A stretch of 17,881 nt of DNA from Caldisericota bacterium (GTDB taxonomy: Bacteria > Caldisericota > Caldisericia > Cryosericales > Cryosericaceae), in NCBI GenBank assembly GCA_026390195.1, contig JAPLGK010000200.1, forward strand, positions 1 through 17,881, in the 5' to 3' direction. Below the pieces are notes generated by a model. It made no database searches. It worked only from the letters and a program-made list of their open reading frames with translations, and was not told the origin of the DNA. Of this stretch, positions 1-7,296 are shown piece after piece (the first letter of the stretch is position 1; each line of letters opens with the position of its first letter). The translations under genes were made by a program, and so were the position numbers.

Positions 1-1059
1 GTGTGGGCATGTCGTCACCATGACCGTGACCATGCGTTCTAGAGCGAACGCGAGACCCTTGCCGGGCAGCAGCCATGTGACCAGCGTCAATGTGCCGGCG
101 CTAAGGGCGATGATGGTCAGCCAGAGCGCTGCCCGGTCAGCAAGCGCCTGTGTTTTGGACCGCGATTCCTGAGCGCGGCGGACCAGTTCGATGACCTGAG
201 ACAGATAGGTGTCGCTGCCGACCTTCTCGTTGACGACCGTCAGAGCGCCTTCGCCGTTGATTGCACCGCCGATGACAGCATCACCTGGCTTCTTGTCTAC
301 CGGACGCGATTCCCCGGTCAGCATGGCCTCGTTCACGCTCGAGGCTCCACCCTCGACACGACCATCGACGGGGACTTTCTCACCAGGCTTGACCAGCACT
401 CGGTCCCCAGCCGCAAGGTGGCCAACCGGGTGGTCCATGACCGTGCCGTCGGGCATGATGACATGTGCATCAGAGGGCATCAGACGTGCCAGGCTCTCAA
501 GGGCGCGGGAGGCCCCCATCACGGACTTCATCTCCAGCCAGTGACCAAGGAGCATGATGTCGATCAGCGTCGCCAGCTCCCAGTAGAAGACCATGCCCTG
601 GAGACCCAGTGAGACGGCGGCGCTGTAGACAAAGGCGACCGAAATTGCCATCGCGATGAGTGTCATCATGCCGGGAGTCCTGGGCTTGAATTCTTCAACC
701 ATCCCCTTGAGGAAGGGCATGCCACCGTACACATAGATGAACGCTGACAACGCGAACAGCATCCACGTCGAACCGGGGAACTGCAGCTTCATGCCCAGTC
801 GCAACAGCATCTGCACAGGCTCCGACAGGAGCAGGACCGGGACAGTCAACACGAGACAGACCACGAATCGGGTCTGGAAGTCACGGATCATGTGAGAGTG
901 GTGGTTGTATCCCTGTTGCTCGTCGTGACCTGTGTGGCCAGCAGGCATGTCATGCCCCGCATGCGCCGTCTCTGCATGCATGGCAGGGTCATGGCCCTCC
1001 TGATGCATGGCATGTGCGTCGTCGTTCATATCGTGATGCATGTGTTCGTGGTCTTCCAT
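1..1059 (-). CDS. copB: CopB-type heavy-metal P-type ATPase, N-terminal part (cut by window edge)
   Basis: Integral membrane ATPase expected to export copper (or silver) using ATP. Only the first 353 codons are in the window and the frame is still open at base 1. Visible in order: a His-rich cytoplasmic tail with 15 histidines in the first 56 residues; a membrane pair near residues 64-115; further helices near 130-170; the actuator-domain TGES motif at residues 248-251; and Cys-Pro-His as the last three residues (351-353). CPH in place of the CPC of CopA is the hallmark of the CopB (P1B-3) group. The ATG at 1057-1059 is chosen because GGAGG lies 6 nt upstream. A possible promoter, TTGAGC-16 nt-TAGACT on the minus strand, lies just upstream but matches consensus only partly. 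The phosphorylation motif DKTGT would lie outside the window. Family assignment is firm; the metal is inferred. Confidence 0.95.
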   Translation of the reverse strand, partial: MEDHEHMHHDMNDDAHAMHQEGHDPAMHAETAHAGHDMPAGHTGHDEQQGYNHHSHMIRDFQTRFVVCLVLTVPVLLLSEPVQMLLRLGMKLQFPGSTWMLFALSAFIYVYGGMPFLKGMVEEFKPRTPGMMTLIAMAISVAFVYSAAVSLGLQGMVFYWELATLIDIMLLGHWLEMKSVMGASRALESLARLMPSDAHVIMPDGTVMDHPVGHLAAGDRVLVKPGEKVPVDGRVEGGASSVNEAMLTGESRPVDKKPGDAVIGGAINGEGALTVVNEKVGSDTYLSQVIELVRRAQESRSKTQALADRAALWLTIIALSAGTLTLVTWLLPGKGLAFALERMVTVMVTTCPH

Positions 1060-1157
1060 GTGCGGCCTCCGGCAATCTGGCGAATTGAGCCCAGTCTACG
1101 TCAAAGGCGCATATGCTCAACGCTGCCCCTATTTCCTGAACAGGGCTGACAGCTGCG

Positions 1158-2030
1158 CTACGGTGCAGTCACGATATGAACGGTTGCTGCCACACCCTGA
1201 ACGGGGTGGCTCTCGGCGACTGGCCCGTTGAACGTGACCTCAACCGTGTCGCCCTTCTTGATCTCCGAGAATGCGAACAGGCCTGTAACAGGAGTGCTGT
1301 CACGCAGTACCGTAGAATTCATGTTCACCGTGACGCTGGCCTTGTCGAACGACGTATCATGTTCCAGCTTGCCTTCCACGAGCATCGTGATGCCATCCTT
1401 TCCCCGGACAATATCCGTCACGACGCCCCTGATGCCGATCGTACCTCTCTCGTCGACGATGGGCTGGGCATTCTGGAGCAGCTCTGACCCACTCTTCGGG
1501 CAGACCTCGTTCATGTCGGCAAAACCGATGTACAGATTCTGCTTCTCATCCACCACATACTGTGCAATATGCAGGCCGCTTCCCATGTCTCGCGTCTTGC
1601 CAAGCCTGGTAATGATTTCCCAGTACGTCAGTCCCCTTGGGATGCTGTCGACGTCGGATGCACGTATGTGTGCAATCGCGTTGTCGTACGAGAGCAGCTC
1701 CCCGAAGGTCATCGTGTTCAAGAGCCCTCTGCCACCCTGTGTGCAGGTGTCGCTCGGGTCTGCAAAGGAGAGATACAAGTCCAGCTTCTCATCCACTACA
1801 TACTGCGCCACATGCAAGCCGCTCCCAACGTCCCGCGTGGCGCCGAGGCGCGTGATGATCTCCCGATAGGTCGTTCCCATCCGGATACTCTCGACGTCCG
1901 ATGTGCGAACATGTCCGACGGGGTTGTAGGGAGAGAACAGCTCCTCGAAGCTCACGGGCTCGGGACCCCTGCATGCAGTCAGCGAGAACGCAATCGCAAT
2001 CAATGCCATGATAACCACCGCTCTTCTCAT
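1158..2030 (-). CDS. Lipoprotein with duplicated ~80-aa domain and DUF3221-like C-terminus
   Basis: A 290-aa secreted lipoprotein of unknown function. The N-terminus (MRRAVVIMALIAIAF, then LTAC) is a type II signal peptide with the lipid-modified Cys at residue 20. Residues 28-104 and 109-185 are two copies of one domain, with 36 of 49 residues identical in the core; it contains EIITRLG, a Gly-Ser-Gly-Leu-His turn and AQYVVDEK. The pattern resembles the SmpA/BLIP-like fold. Residues 197-290 look like a small beta-domain of the DUF3221 type. The ATG at 2028-2030 is preferred over starts up to 2135 because it has GGGAGG 4 nt upstream and puts the signal peptide at the terminus. It lies 98 bp upstream of the copB-type gene on the same strand; nothing shows a shared role. 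Domain names are inferred from pattern memory. Confidence 0.85.
   Translation of the reverse strand: MRRAVVIMALIAIAFSLTACRGPEPVSFEELFSPYNPVGHVRTSDVESIRMGTTYREIITRLGATRDVGSGLHVAQYVVDEKLDLYLSFADPSDTCTQGGRGLLNTMTFGELLSYDNAIAHIRASDVDSIPRGLTYWEIITRLGKTRDMGSGLHIAQYVVDEKQNLYIGFADMNEVCPKSGSELLQNAQPIVDERGTIGIRGVVTDIVRGKDGITMLVEGKLEHDTSFDKASVTVNMNSTVLRDSTPVTGLFAFSEIKKGDTVEVTFNGPVAESHPVQGVAATVHIVTAP
1464..1949 (-). repeat. Tandem in-gene duplication (2 x 243 bp) in the lipoprotein gene
   Basis: Two adjacent 243-bp units (1707-1949 and 1464-1706) encode the duplicated domain. Similarity is visible at the DNA level as well, for example around 1550-1620 against 1793-1863. The offset is exactly 81 codons, so the frame is kept. 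This suggests an internal duplication rather than two independently acquired domains. Confidence 0.75.
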
Positions 2031-2249
2031 CGTGCCTCCCGTCCCTCTGGGCGATCTCGAAGCGGCGAACGCATCCAGAGGTTTCCTCACTATGACTTGA
2101 TAGCTGGCGCAGAAGTTCCTCCGGCCTGCTCGCAATCGAGGTTGTCAACTCGATACCGTAAGGCACGCAGCGAACGCCCGCTGCACGTAACCCTCCCGGC
2201 TCTGGTTTCTGCGGAAGACAACTATAGACTACCCGATATGGGGCTTGAG

Positions 2250-2285
2250 GGGAGCCTTGTGGTACTTGGGGCTCCCGATGGAGCC
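2250..2285 (+). promoter_or_regulatory. Leader with two mutually exclusive hairpins upstream of the flavodoxin gene
   Basis: GGGAGCC at 2250-2256 can pair with GGCTCCC at 2270-2276 (7 bp, 13-nt loop). The same GGCTCC (2270-2275) can instead pair with GGAGCC at 2280-2285 (6 bp, loop CGAT). The element ends 28 nt before the start codon of the flavodoxin gene. Pairings are seen directly; any regulatory role is inferred. No T-run follows, so it is not a plain terminator. Confidence 0.3.
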
Positions 2286-2313
2286 AGACGAGAACGTAGT
2301 CAACGGAGGTATC

Positions 2314-2736
2314 ATGCGTACTAGAGTGGTGTACCAGTCTACGACAGGCAACACGAAGAAGGTGGCAGAGGCCATTGCGAACGCAGTGGGCTGCACAGCA
2401 GAGCCGGTGAGCGCGGCGACAATTAACGAGCCGGTGGACATGCTGTTCCTGGGAGCGGCAGTGCACGGCAATGACATCGACGCATCGGTGAAGAAGTTCA
2501 TCGAAGGGCTCGACCGTGCGCTCATCAAGAAGGTAACAGTGTTCAGTACCGGCTTTGAGGAGCACAAGGATCTGGCCGTCGGCATCATGAGGAACCTTGT
2601 CGCCCAGCGAGGGATCGCTGTGACCGAAAAGTGCTACTTCTGCCTGGGCAAGTTCGTGCTGTTCAATCGACATCACCCTGACACCCAGGACCTGACTGGT
2701 GCAGAGGAGTTCGCCCGGGGCGTTCTCGCGGGCTAG
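2314..2736 (+). CDS. Flavodoxin-family protein
   Basis: A 140-aa cytoplasmic FMN-binding electron carrier or quinone/NAD(P)H-type redox protein. The phosphate-binding loop STTGNTKKVAEAI sits at residues 9-21, directly after the first beta strand (RVVYQ), as in flavodoxins. FLGAAVHGNDI (45-55) fits the first isoalloxazine loop. The C-terminal part, GKF followed by a His-Pro dipeptide and an acidic stretch (112-127), resembles short FldA-like proteins. Length matches a single flavodoxin domain. ATG 2314 is chosen over upstream starts (2245) because GGAGG lies 4 nt upstream and the fold begins there. It is divergent from the lipoprotein gene. The electron partner cannot be told from the sequence. 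Confidence 0.9.
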   Translation: MRTRVVYQSTTGNTKKVAEAIANAVGCTAEPVSAATINEPVDMLFLGAAVHGNDIDASVKKFIEGLDRALIKKVTVFSTGFEEHKDLAVGIMRNLVAQRGIAVTEKCYFCLGKFVLFNRHHPDTQDLTGAEEFARGVLAG

Positions 2737-2770
2737 CCTGTCGCGCATCCAGCGCGCATTGTCCGAGTGT

Positions 2771-2791
2771 GTTCCCCATGTGTGCGGGAAC
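2771..2791 (+). terminator. Hairpin downstream of flavodoxin gene (weak terminator candidate)
   Basis: GTTCCC (2771-2776) and GGGAAC (2786-2791) form a perfect 6-bp stem with a 9-nt loop, 34 bp after the flavodoxin stop. There is no T-run, so factor-independent termination is doubtful. The arms resemble those of the palindromic repeats near 12.8 and 13.55 kb. Confidence 0.3.
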
Positions 2792-2894
2792 GGTGGAACG
2801 GAGCAAGACGTTACCTTTGAGGACCGATCACTGTACACCATGGTGTGGCGTGGATGCGAGCCGCGCTGCAAGTCGGAACAAGGAGCCGTGAACA

Positions 2895-3567
2895 ATGATC
2901 CGTCAGTGGATACAAGCAGGGTGGAACAAGGCACGTCTGTGGGCCTGGGCATTCCTGCCCGTGGTCCTTCTGCAGTGGGTCCTGGACGGAGCAGTGACGT
3001 GGCGTGTGGATGCTGGAGGCAGCCGGAGCCTGCAGCTTTGGGGGCACAATATGGGACCGGAGACCCCGGGGCATCGTCATCACGGCGACTGTCCTGGGGA
3101 TCGTGGGCTACATTGTCTCCATGTGGATCCGGATGGGCATCATCCAAGGCTCGGTGAAGGCTGCACGTGATGAAGACGTGACCATGGGGGACTTCTTCCT
3201 CAGATGGGAGAACGTGGCACGCTTCATCCTGGGGACACTGCTGTACGGCCTCATTGTCGGCGTCGGCATGATCCTGCTGGTGGTCCCCGGCATCATCTGG
3301 GGACTCCGCTACTGCCTGTACGGGCACTACATGGTGACGCAGGGCGCAGGCCCCATCGAGGCGCTGCAGATGAGCGCCGCCGCGACGGACGGACACAAGG
3401 GAGAGCTGTTCGGACTTTGTCTCGCATCCCTCGGCGTCGTCATCCTGGGAGCCCTGTGCCTGGGCGCAGGGCTCGCCTGGGCCATCCCCACCGTCGATAT
3501 CACCTGGAGCGCCGTCTTCCTCGAGCTCTCCGGACAGCAAACGCTCCCCGTCCTGGAACCGGCGTAG
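2895..3567 (+). pseudogene. Multi-spanning membrane protein broken by a frameshift
   Basis: Two overlapping frames together make one plausible membrane protein. The first (from ATG 2895, AAGGAG 9 nt upstream) gives MIRQWIQAGWNKARLWAWAF and a first membrane segment, then turns into low-hydrophobicity sequence after about 3000. The second frame opens at 2998 and carries the remaining membrane segments (about 3070-3130, 3220-3310 and 3400-3490), with PGIIWGLRY and EALQMSAAATDGHKGELF, typical of DUF975/YciC-like integral membrane proteins. The switch must lie between 2998 and about 3060 and equals one extra base or two missing bases. Alternatively the 3' frame is used alone from GTG 3004 or ATG 3010, but neither has a convincing ribosome binding site. 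Could be a sequencing error or a true pseudogene. Function unknown. Confidence 0.7.
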
Positions 3568-3574
3568 ACGAACT

Positions 3575-3605
3575 GCAGGGAGGGGCCACGTTGGCCCCTC
3601 CCTGC
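3575..3605. terminator. Perfect 14-bp hairpin between convergent genes
   Basis: GCAGGGAGGGGCCA (3575-3588) and TGGCCCCTCCCTGC (3592-3605) pair perfectly around a 3-nt loop (a little more in practice). It sits between the plus-strand membrane gene (stop at 3567) and the minus-strand phosphorylase gene (stop at 3638). Position and strength fit a bidirectional terminator, although neither strand shows a long T-run after the stem. Confidence 0.7.
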
Positions 3606-3637
3606 GCTGTGTGGCAAATATGTTGTGAGCGACCTCG

Positions 3638-5236
3638 TCAGGCGTACATCTTCTCGTAGTAGTCCTGCAGCATGCGTGCTGCGGAGAACTGCCATTGTGC
3701 CATGTCGATGCTGGCATGCATCATGGCGATCCATGCGTCCCGCTTGTTCTCATAAGTGGGGATGACGTCGTTCCTCAGCACATCGTAGAGCGAGGCGCAA
3801 TCGATGCTGTTGCAGTCGTTCCCCTCATATCCGCCGCCGAACTGCCATCCGTTGACGCCGTGTTTGCAGCCCTCGGGCCACCAGCCGTCGAGCGTACTCA
3901 GATTGAGCACGCCGTTCATCGCCGCCTTCATGCCTGACGTGCCACTTGCTTCCATGGGCCGCACCGGGTTGTTGAGCCAGATGTCGCACCCGCGTGTCAG
4001 CATCTTGCAGATGGCCATGTCATAGTCCTGGAGGAAGACGACACTGTCGGGATATTCTTTGGCAATACGCACGATGTTGGTGATGGTCGCTTTCCCCCCC
4101 ATGTCGTTTGGGTGAGCCTTGCCCGCGAGGACAATCTGCACCTTGTGGTTGCGCAGCAGGTCGCCAATGATCTGCCGGTCCGAAAAAATGAGATCGCTGC
4201 GCTTGTACGGCGTGGCGCGGCGGGCAAATCCAATCGTGAGAACGTTCTCGCCGAAACTCACCCCATTGCGCTGCTCGATACTATCGATCATGGCACGCTT
4301 GAGTGTCATGTGTGGCGCCCACAGGTCACCGCGGGATGCATGGGCCTGGCGAATACTGTCGTCCTGCCAGGTACCATTGTGGACGCCGTTCGTGATAGAA
4401 AGGATATCCGAGCCTCCGGGAATGTTCTTCCACATCTCGCGCGCCGTGTGTCCATGCAGCTGCGATACGGCGTTGGCCCTCTTGGACAGACGGATTCCCG
4501 CGGCAGTCATACTGAACGGGTCGCCGCCAAGGGTAGCGATCTGGTCATGCGTGAGTCCATCGTAGGCGTTGATGTACTGCAGCATGCGGTGGGAGTGCAC
4601 CTCGTTGCCGGCAGACACCGGGGTATGAGTCGTGAACACAATGTGTTGTTTCACGGACCAGAGTGCGTCCAGGAACGGTACGCCATTCGCCACTTGCTGA
4701 CGGATCAATTCGACGCCGGCGAACACAGCATGGCTGTCGTTGAAGTGGTAGATATCCACCGCGATACCTAGCGCCTGCAGGGCACGGACGCCGCCGATGC
4801 CGAGGATCATCTCCTGGGCGACGCGTTCCTCCTCAAACCCGCCATACAACTGTGCCGTCAAGTTCCAGCCTGGGTTGTCCGGCAGGTAGGTGTCGAGCAG
4901 AAACAACGGCACATTGCCGAAGGCTGTGCATTTCCACACCCTTGCCCGCACCTGCAGGTCCTCGATGGGTATGGTGACAACGACCCCCGTGTCCTCGAGG
5001 CAGTCGTATCGATATTCATGATAGCTGTCGTACGGTCGGTCATACTCATCGATGAATTGTTCTGTGTAGTCCTGCCGCCACAGGATGCCGATGCCTACCA
5101 TGGGACGATGGTCATCCGCCGCGGCTTTCAGGATGTCACCCGCCAGGATGCCCAGACCCCCAGCATAGATGTGGAGCTTCTCATGCAGCCCGAACTCCAT
5201 GCAGAAGTAGGCTGCTCTAGGTATTCGTTCGTTCAT
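3638..5236 (-). CDS. glgP: Alpha-glucan phosphorylase, short form (GT35)
   Basis: A 532-aa cytoplasmic enzyme that cleaves alpha-1,4-glucans with phosphate to give glucose-1-phosphate. Family signs: AAYFCMEFGLHEKLHIYAGG at residues 8-27, YHFNDSHA (163-170), FTTHTPVSAGNEVH (201-214), a basic phosphate-site segment FARRATPYKRSDLIF (337-351), and EASGTSGMKAAMNG (429-442), in which Lys437 should hold pyridoxal phosphate. It is much shorter than classical phosphorylases (about 750-850 aa) and lacks their N-terminal region, as in the distantly related TIGR02094-type group. ATG 5236 has GGAGGT 5 nt upstream. It is the last gene of the maltodextrin operon, where it would process imported dextrins. 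Confidence 0.93.
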   Translation of the reverse strand: MNERIPRAAYFCMEFGLHEKLHIYAGGLGILAGDILKAAADDHRPMVGIGILWRQDYTEQFIDEYDRPYDSYHEYRYDCLEDTGVVVTIPIEDLQVRARVWKCTAFGNVPLFLLDTYLPDNPGWNLTAQLYGGFEEERVAQEMILGIGGVRALQALGIAVDIYHFNDSHAVFAGVELIRQQVANGVPFLDALWSVKQHIVFTTHTPVSAGNEVHSHRMLQYINAYDGLTHDQIATLGGDPFSMTAAGIRLSKRANAVSQLHGHTAREMWKNIPGGSDILSITNGVHNGTWQDDSIRQAHASRGDLWAPHMTLKRAMIDSIEQRNGVSFGENVLTIGFARRATPYKRSDLIFSDRQIIGDLLRNHKVQIVLAGKAHPNDMGGKATITNIVRIAKEYPDSVVFLQDYDMAICKMLTRGCDIWLNNPVRPMEASGTSGMKAAMNGVLNLSTLDGWWPEGCKHGVNGWQFGGGYEGNDCNSIDCASLYDVLRNDVIPTYENKRDAWIAMMHASIDMAQWQFSAARMLQDYYEKMYA

Positions 5237-5248
5237 TGCAGACCTCCG

Positions 5249-5682
5249 TTACGTTCCGATTTCCATGACTACAACTTCGGACGACCTGAGCAGAACACTA
5301 TCAGCTGTAGAGACCAACCAACTGCGCGGACTTGGTGTATCATGCACGATCTCAGCTTCCTTTCCGACGGGCATCGCTGCAGGGTGCTCCGGCGCAGGGC
5401 TGAACGACAGATTCGTCGTCAGCAAGCGATTTCTTGCGACGACAAGTTGGGCGTGAGCCGAGTTATGATAGCAGAGCATCGTCAAGCTCCCATGGGGCAG
5501 GAGCTTCTCCTGCTTCACGAAGTTCCCCGGGTTGCCGAGAAGGGACAGGCAGTGCCGCCCTGGTACGCGGCGTGCTTCCAGCGTTCCGGGAGAAACGAGC
5601 CAGCCTCGCACGTAGCCGTCTTGCTGTGGAGGATGTCGAGCACCACCCCGACGTCCGTGGCTCGCTCGGGTGCCCGGTTCAT
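5249..5682 (-). pseudogene. Unrecognised, possibly frameshifted ORF between amylase and phosphorylase
   Basis: The 442 bp between the amylase stop and the phosphorylase start are not obviously empty. An ATG at 5680-5682 overlaps the amylase TGA (ATGA) and opens 55 codons (MNRAPERATDVGVVLDILHS...), ending at 5515. In another frame an ORF open from 5683, with a possible GTG start at 5611, continues to 5249, 12 bp before the phosphorylase ATG. It ends in SEVVVMEIG, reminiscent of the last beta strand of GH13 C-terminal domains. Joining the two by one frameshift near 5515-5560 would give a protein of about 144 aa that fits neatly between its neighbours. All three minus frames are open for part of this GC-rich stretch, so chance ORFs are possible. 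I do not recognise a family. Confidence 0.3.
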
Positions 5683-7286
5683 TTCAGCACCGCGATGGAC
5701 ATGGGAGGCAGCGTGAGCTGGTCCCCCCGCAGGGTCACAGCGGAACCCGTCGTCGACAGGTACCCACGGATGCCTGTGTACTGGTTCGCCGTCCTGCTGA
5801 ACTCGACCACCTTCGCCTCATTGGACGTATTGATCACCAGGCTGATGCGGGATCCATTCCAAGTCCTGGCGACTGCACAGACCTCCGGGTCCGCGATCCC
5901 GCCCAGCACAGACACAGTGCCACGAGCAATTTCAGGGTTCTCGTTCCGCAGACGCATGGCGCGGCGGTAGTAGTTGAGCAGTGAAGCAGGGTCCCTGTCC
6001 TGAACGTCCTCGGCGGCAACCAGGCGGGCAGGCGGGTCCATCCCCGGAGGCCCCTTCGTCATACCGGCCGTCACCGTTTCCGACCACTGCATGGGTCCAC
6101 GCTTGTCCTGGTCGATGCGCGAACCGGTCATCCCAAGCTCCTCGCCGTAGTAGACAAACGGGCCTCCGCTCATCGTGAGGTACAAGCCCCCAGCCATCTT
6201 GGTCTTCTGGAGGTCGCCTGAGAAGAACCCCGCCGGTCGCGCCGTGTCATGATTGCCGATGAAGGGAGCGTCGATCGCCTGCGTGTCGTACTCCTGCAGC
6301 ATCCCCTGCCACGCTGCGGTCGCCTTGCAGAATGACTGAGCGGACGCGTCCGCGCCCGTTCCGTTCAGCGTCGAAGCGACCAACCCGGTCGCCTGCGCAA
6401 ACGGGAACGCAAAGAAGCTCGACGCATGACTCCGGTAGTACTCCGCGATGGTCGAGGCGTTGCTCCAGACCTCACCCACGATGTACGCATCAGGGTCGAT
6501 GGTCCGGCAATAGTCGGCAAACCAGTCGATGAACGCCACGTTCCGGTCCGTGTCTCCCGACCCGCCCCCGCCGTAGTAGTAGAGCACGCCGTCCAGGCGG
6601 AAGCCGTCGATGCCCTTGTTCAACCAGAAACACATGGACTCCTGGATCTGCGCCCGCACGCCGGCATTGTCGAGATTGAGGTCGGGCATCGACGGACTGA
6701 ACTGGTCCTCATAGTACCAGTCCGTCGTGCCAACCTGGGCATAGCCGACCGCTGGCCTGCCCCGCACAAAGTTGTAGTACCCGAGATAAGGGTTCGGTGC
6801 GGGATTTGCGGGGTTCTGCTGAAGGGCAGCTGTCGCCGACAGGAACCACGGGTGCTGGGAGGAGGTATGGTTCAGCTCGTAGTCGATGATGAGGCGCATG
6901 CCTCTCTTGTGACACTCCGTAGCCAGTTGCTCGAGATCGCCCAGGGTACCATAGGCCGGGTCGACGTTCTCGTAGTCGGTGACGTCGTACTTGTGGTAGG
7001 AGGGTGACGGCATGATGGGCATCAGCCAGATGCCGCCCACGCCCAGGCCGCCGCCCTTCCCGTCGTTGAGGTAGTCGAGTTTGGCGGTCAGCCCCGCCAG
7101 GTCGCCGGTGCCGTCCCCGTCCGCGTCATTGAACGAGGGGACAAAGACCTCGTACCAGGTACGGTACGCGTCGTCGACGATGTTCAGCGGCTGCTCGTAC
7201 TCATACCGGGCGGTCCGCGCACAGCCTGGGACAAGCAGCGTGGAGGCCATGACGATGGCAATCACGACAGAAAGCTTCTTGTTCAT
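5679..7286 (-). CDS. Lipoprotein alpha-amylase (GH13)
   Basis: A 535-aa alpha-amylase anchored outside the cell, expected to cut starch or long dextrins into importable maltodextrins. Signal peptide with lipobox LVPGC, Cys22. GH13 signs: Asp-rich calcium loop DADGDGTGDL (54-63), region I DYELNH (135-140), region II GFRLD with nucleophile Asp232, region III VGEVW with acid/base Glu272, and region IV FIGNHD with Asp347. A C-terminal beta domain (about 455-535) ends in LPPMSIAVLK. Length and lipoprotein nature recall the Thermotoga AmyA type. ATG 7286 has GAGG 9 nt upstream and lies 10 bp after the stop of the preceding GH13 gene, so the two are co-transcribed. The exact substrate and product pattern cannot be read from the sequence. 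Confidence 0.95.
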   Translation of the reverse strand: MNKKLSVVIAIVMASTLLVPGCARTARYEYEQPLNIVDDAYRTWYEVFVPSFNDADGDGTGDLAGLTAKLDYLNDGKGGGLGVGGIWLMPIMPSPSYHKYDVTDYENVDPAYGTLGDLEQLATECHKRGMRLIIDYELNHTSSQHPWFLSATAALQQNPANPAPNPYLGYYNFVRGRPAVGYAQVGTTDWYYEDQFSPSMPDLNLDNAGVRAQIQESMCFWLNKGIDGFRLDGVLYYYGGGGSGDTDRNVAFIDWFADYCRTIDPDAYIVGEVWSNASTIAEYYRSHASSFFAFPFAQATGLVASTLNGTGADASAQSFCKATAAWQGMLQEYDTQAIDAPFIGNHDTARPAGFFSGDLQKTKMAGGLYLTMSGGPFVYYGEELGMTGSRIDQDKRGPMQWSETVTAGMTKGPPGMDPPARLVAAEDVQDRDPASLLNYYRRAMRLRNENPEIARGTVSVLGGIADPEVCAVARTWNGSRISLVINTSNEAKVVEFSRTANQYTGIRGYLSTTGSAVTLRGDQLTLPPMSIAVLK

Positions 7287-7296
7287 GGGCGCGACC

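Noticed and set aside
2031..2135. Longer start (2135) for the lipoprotein
   Set aside because: It would bury the signal peptide 35 residues inside; the ATG at 2030 has a strong ribosome site and gives a correct lipoprotein N-terminus.
1789..3717. Long minus-strand open frame of 642 codons
   Set aside because: It runs antisense through the flavodoxin and membrane protein genes and across the lipoprotein start. The product is rich in Arg, His, Pro and Cys with no recognisable domain; GC-rich DNA gives such shadows.
5018..5716. Plus-strand open frames of 232 and 178 codons around the amylase-phosphorylase gap
   Set aside because: They overlap antisense coding at both ends and have no ribosome site; the gap is better explained by minus-strand ORFs of the operon.
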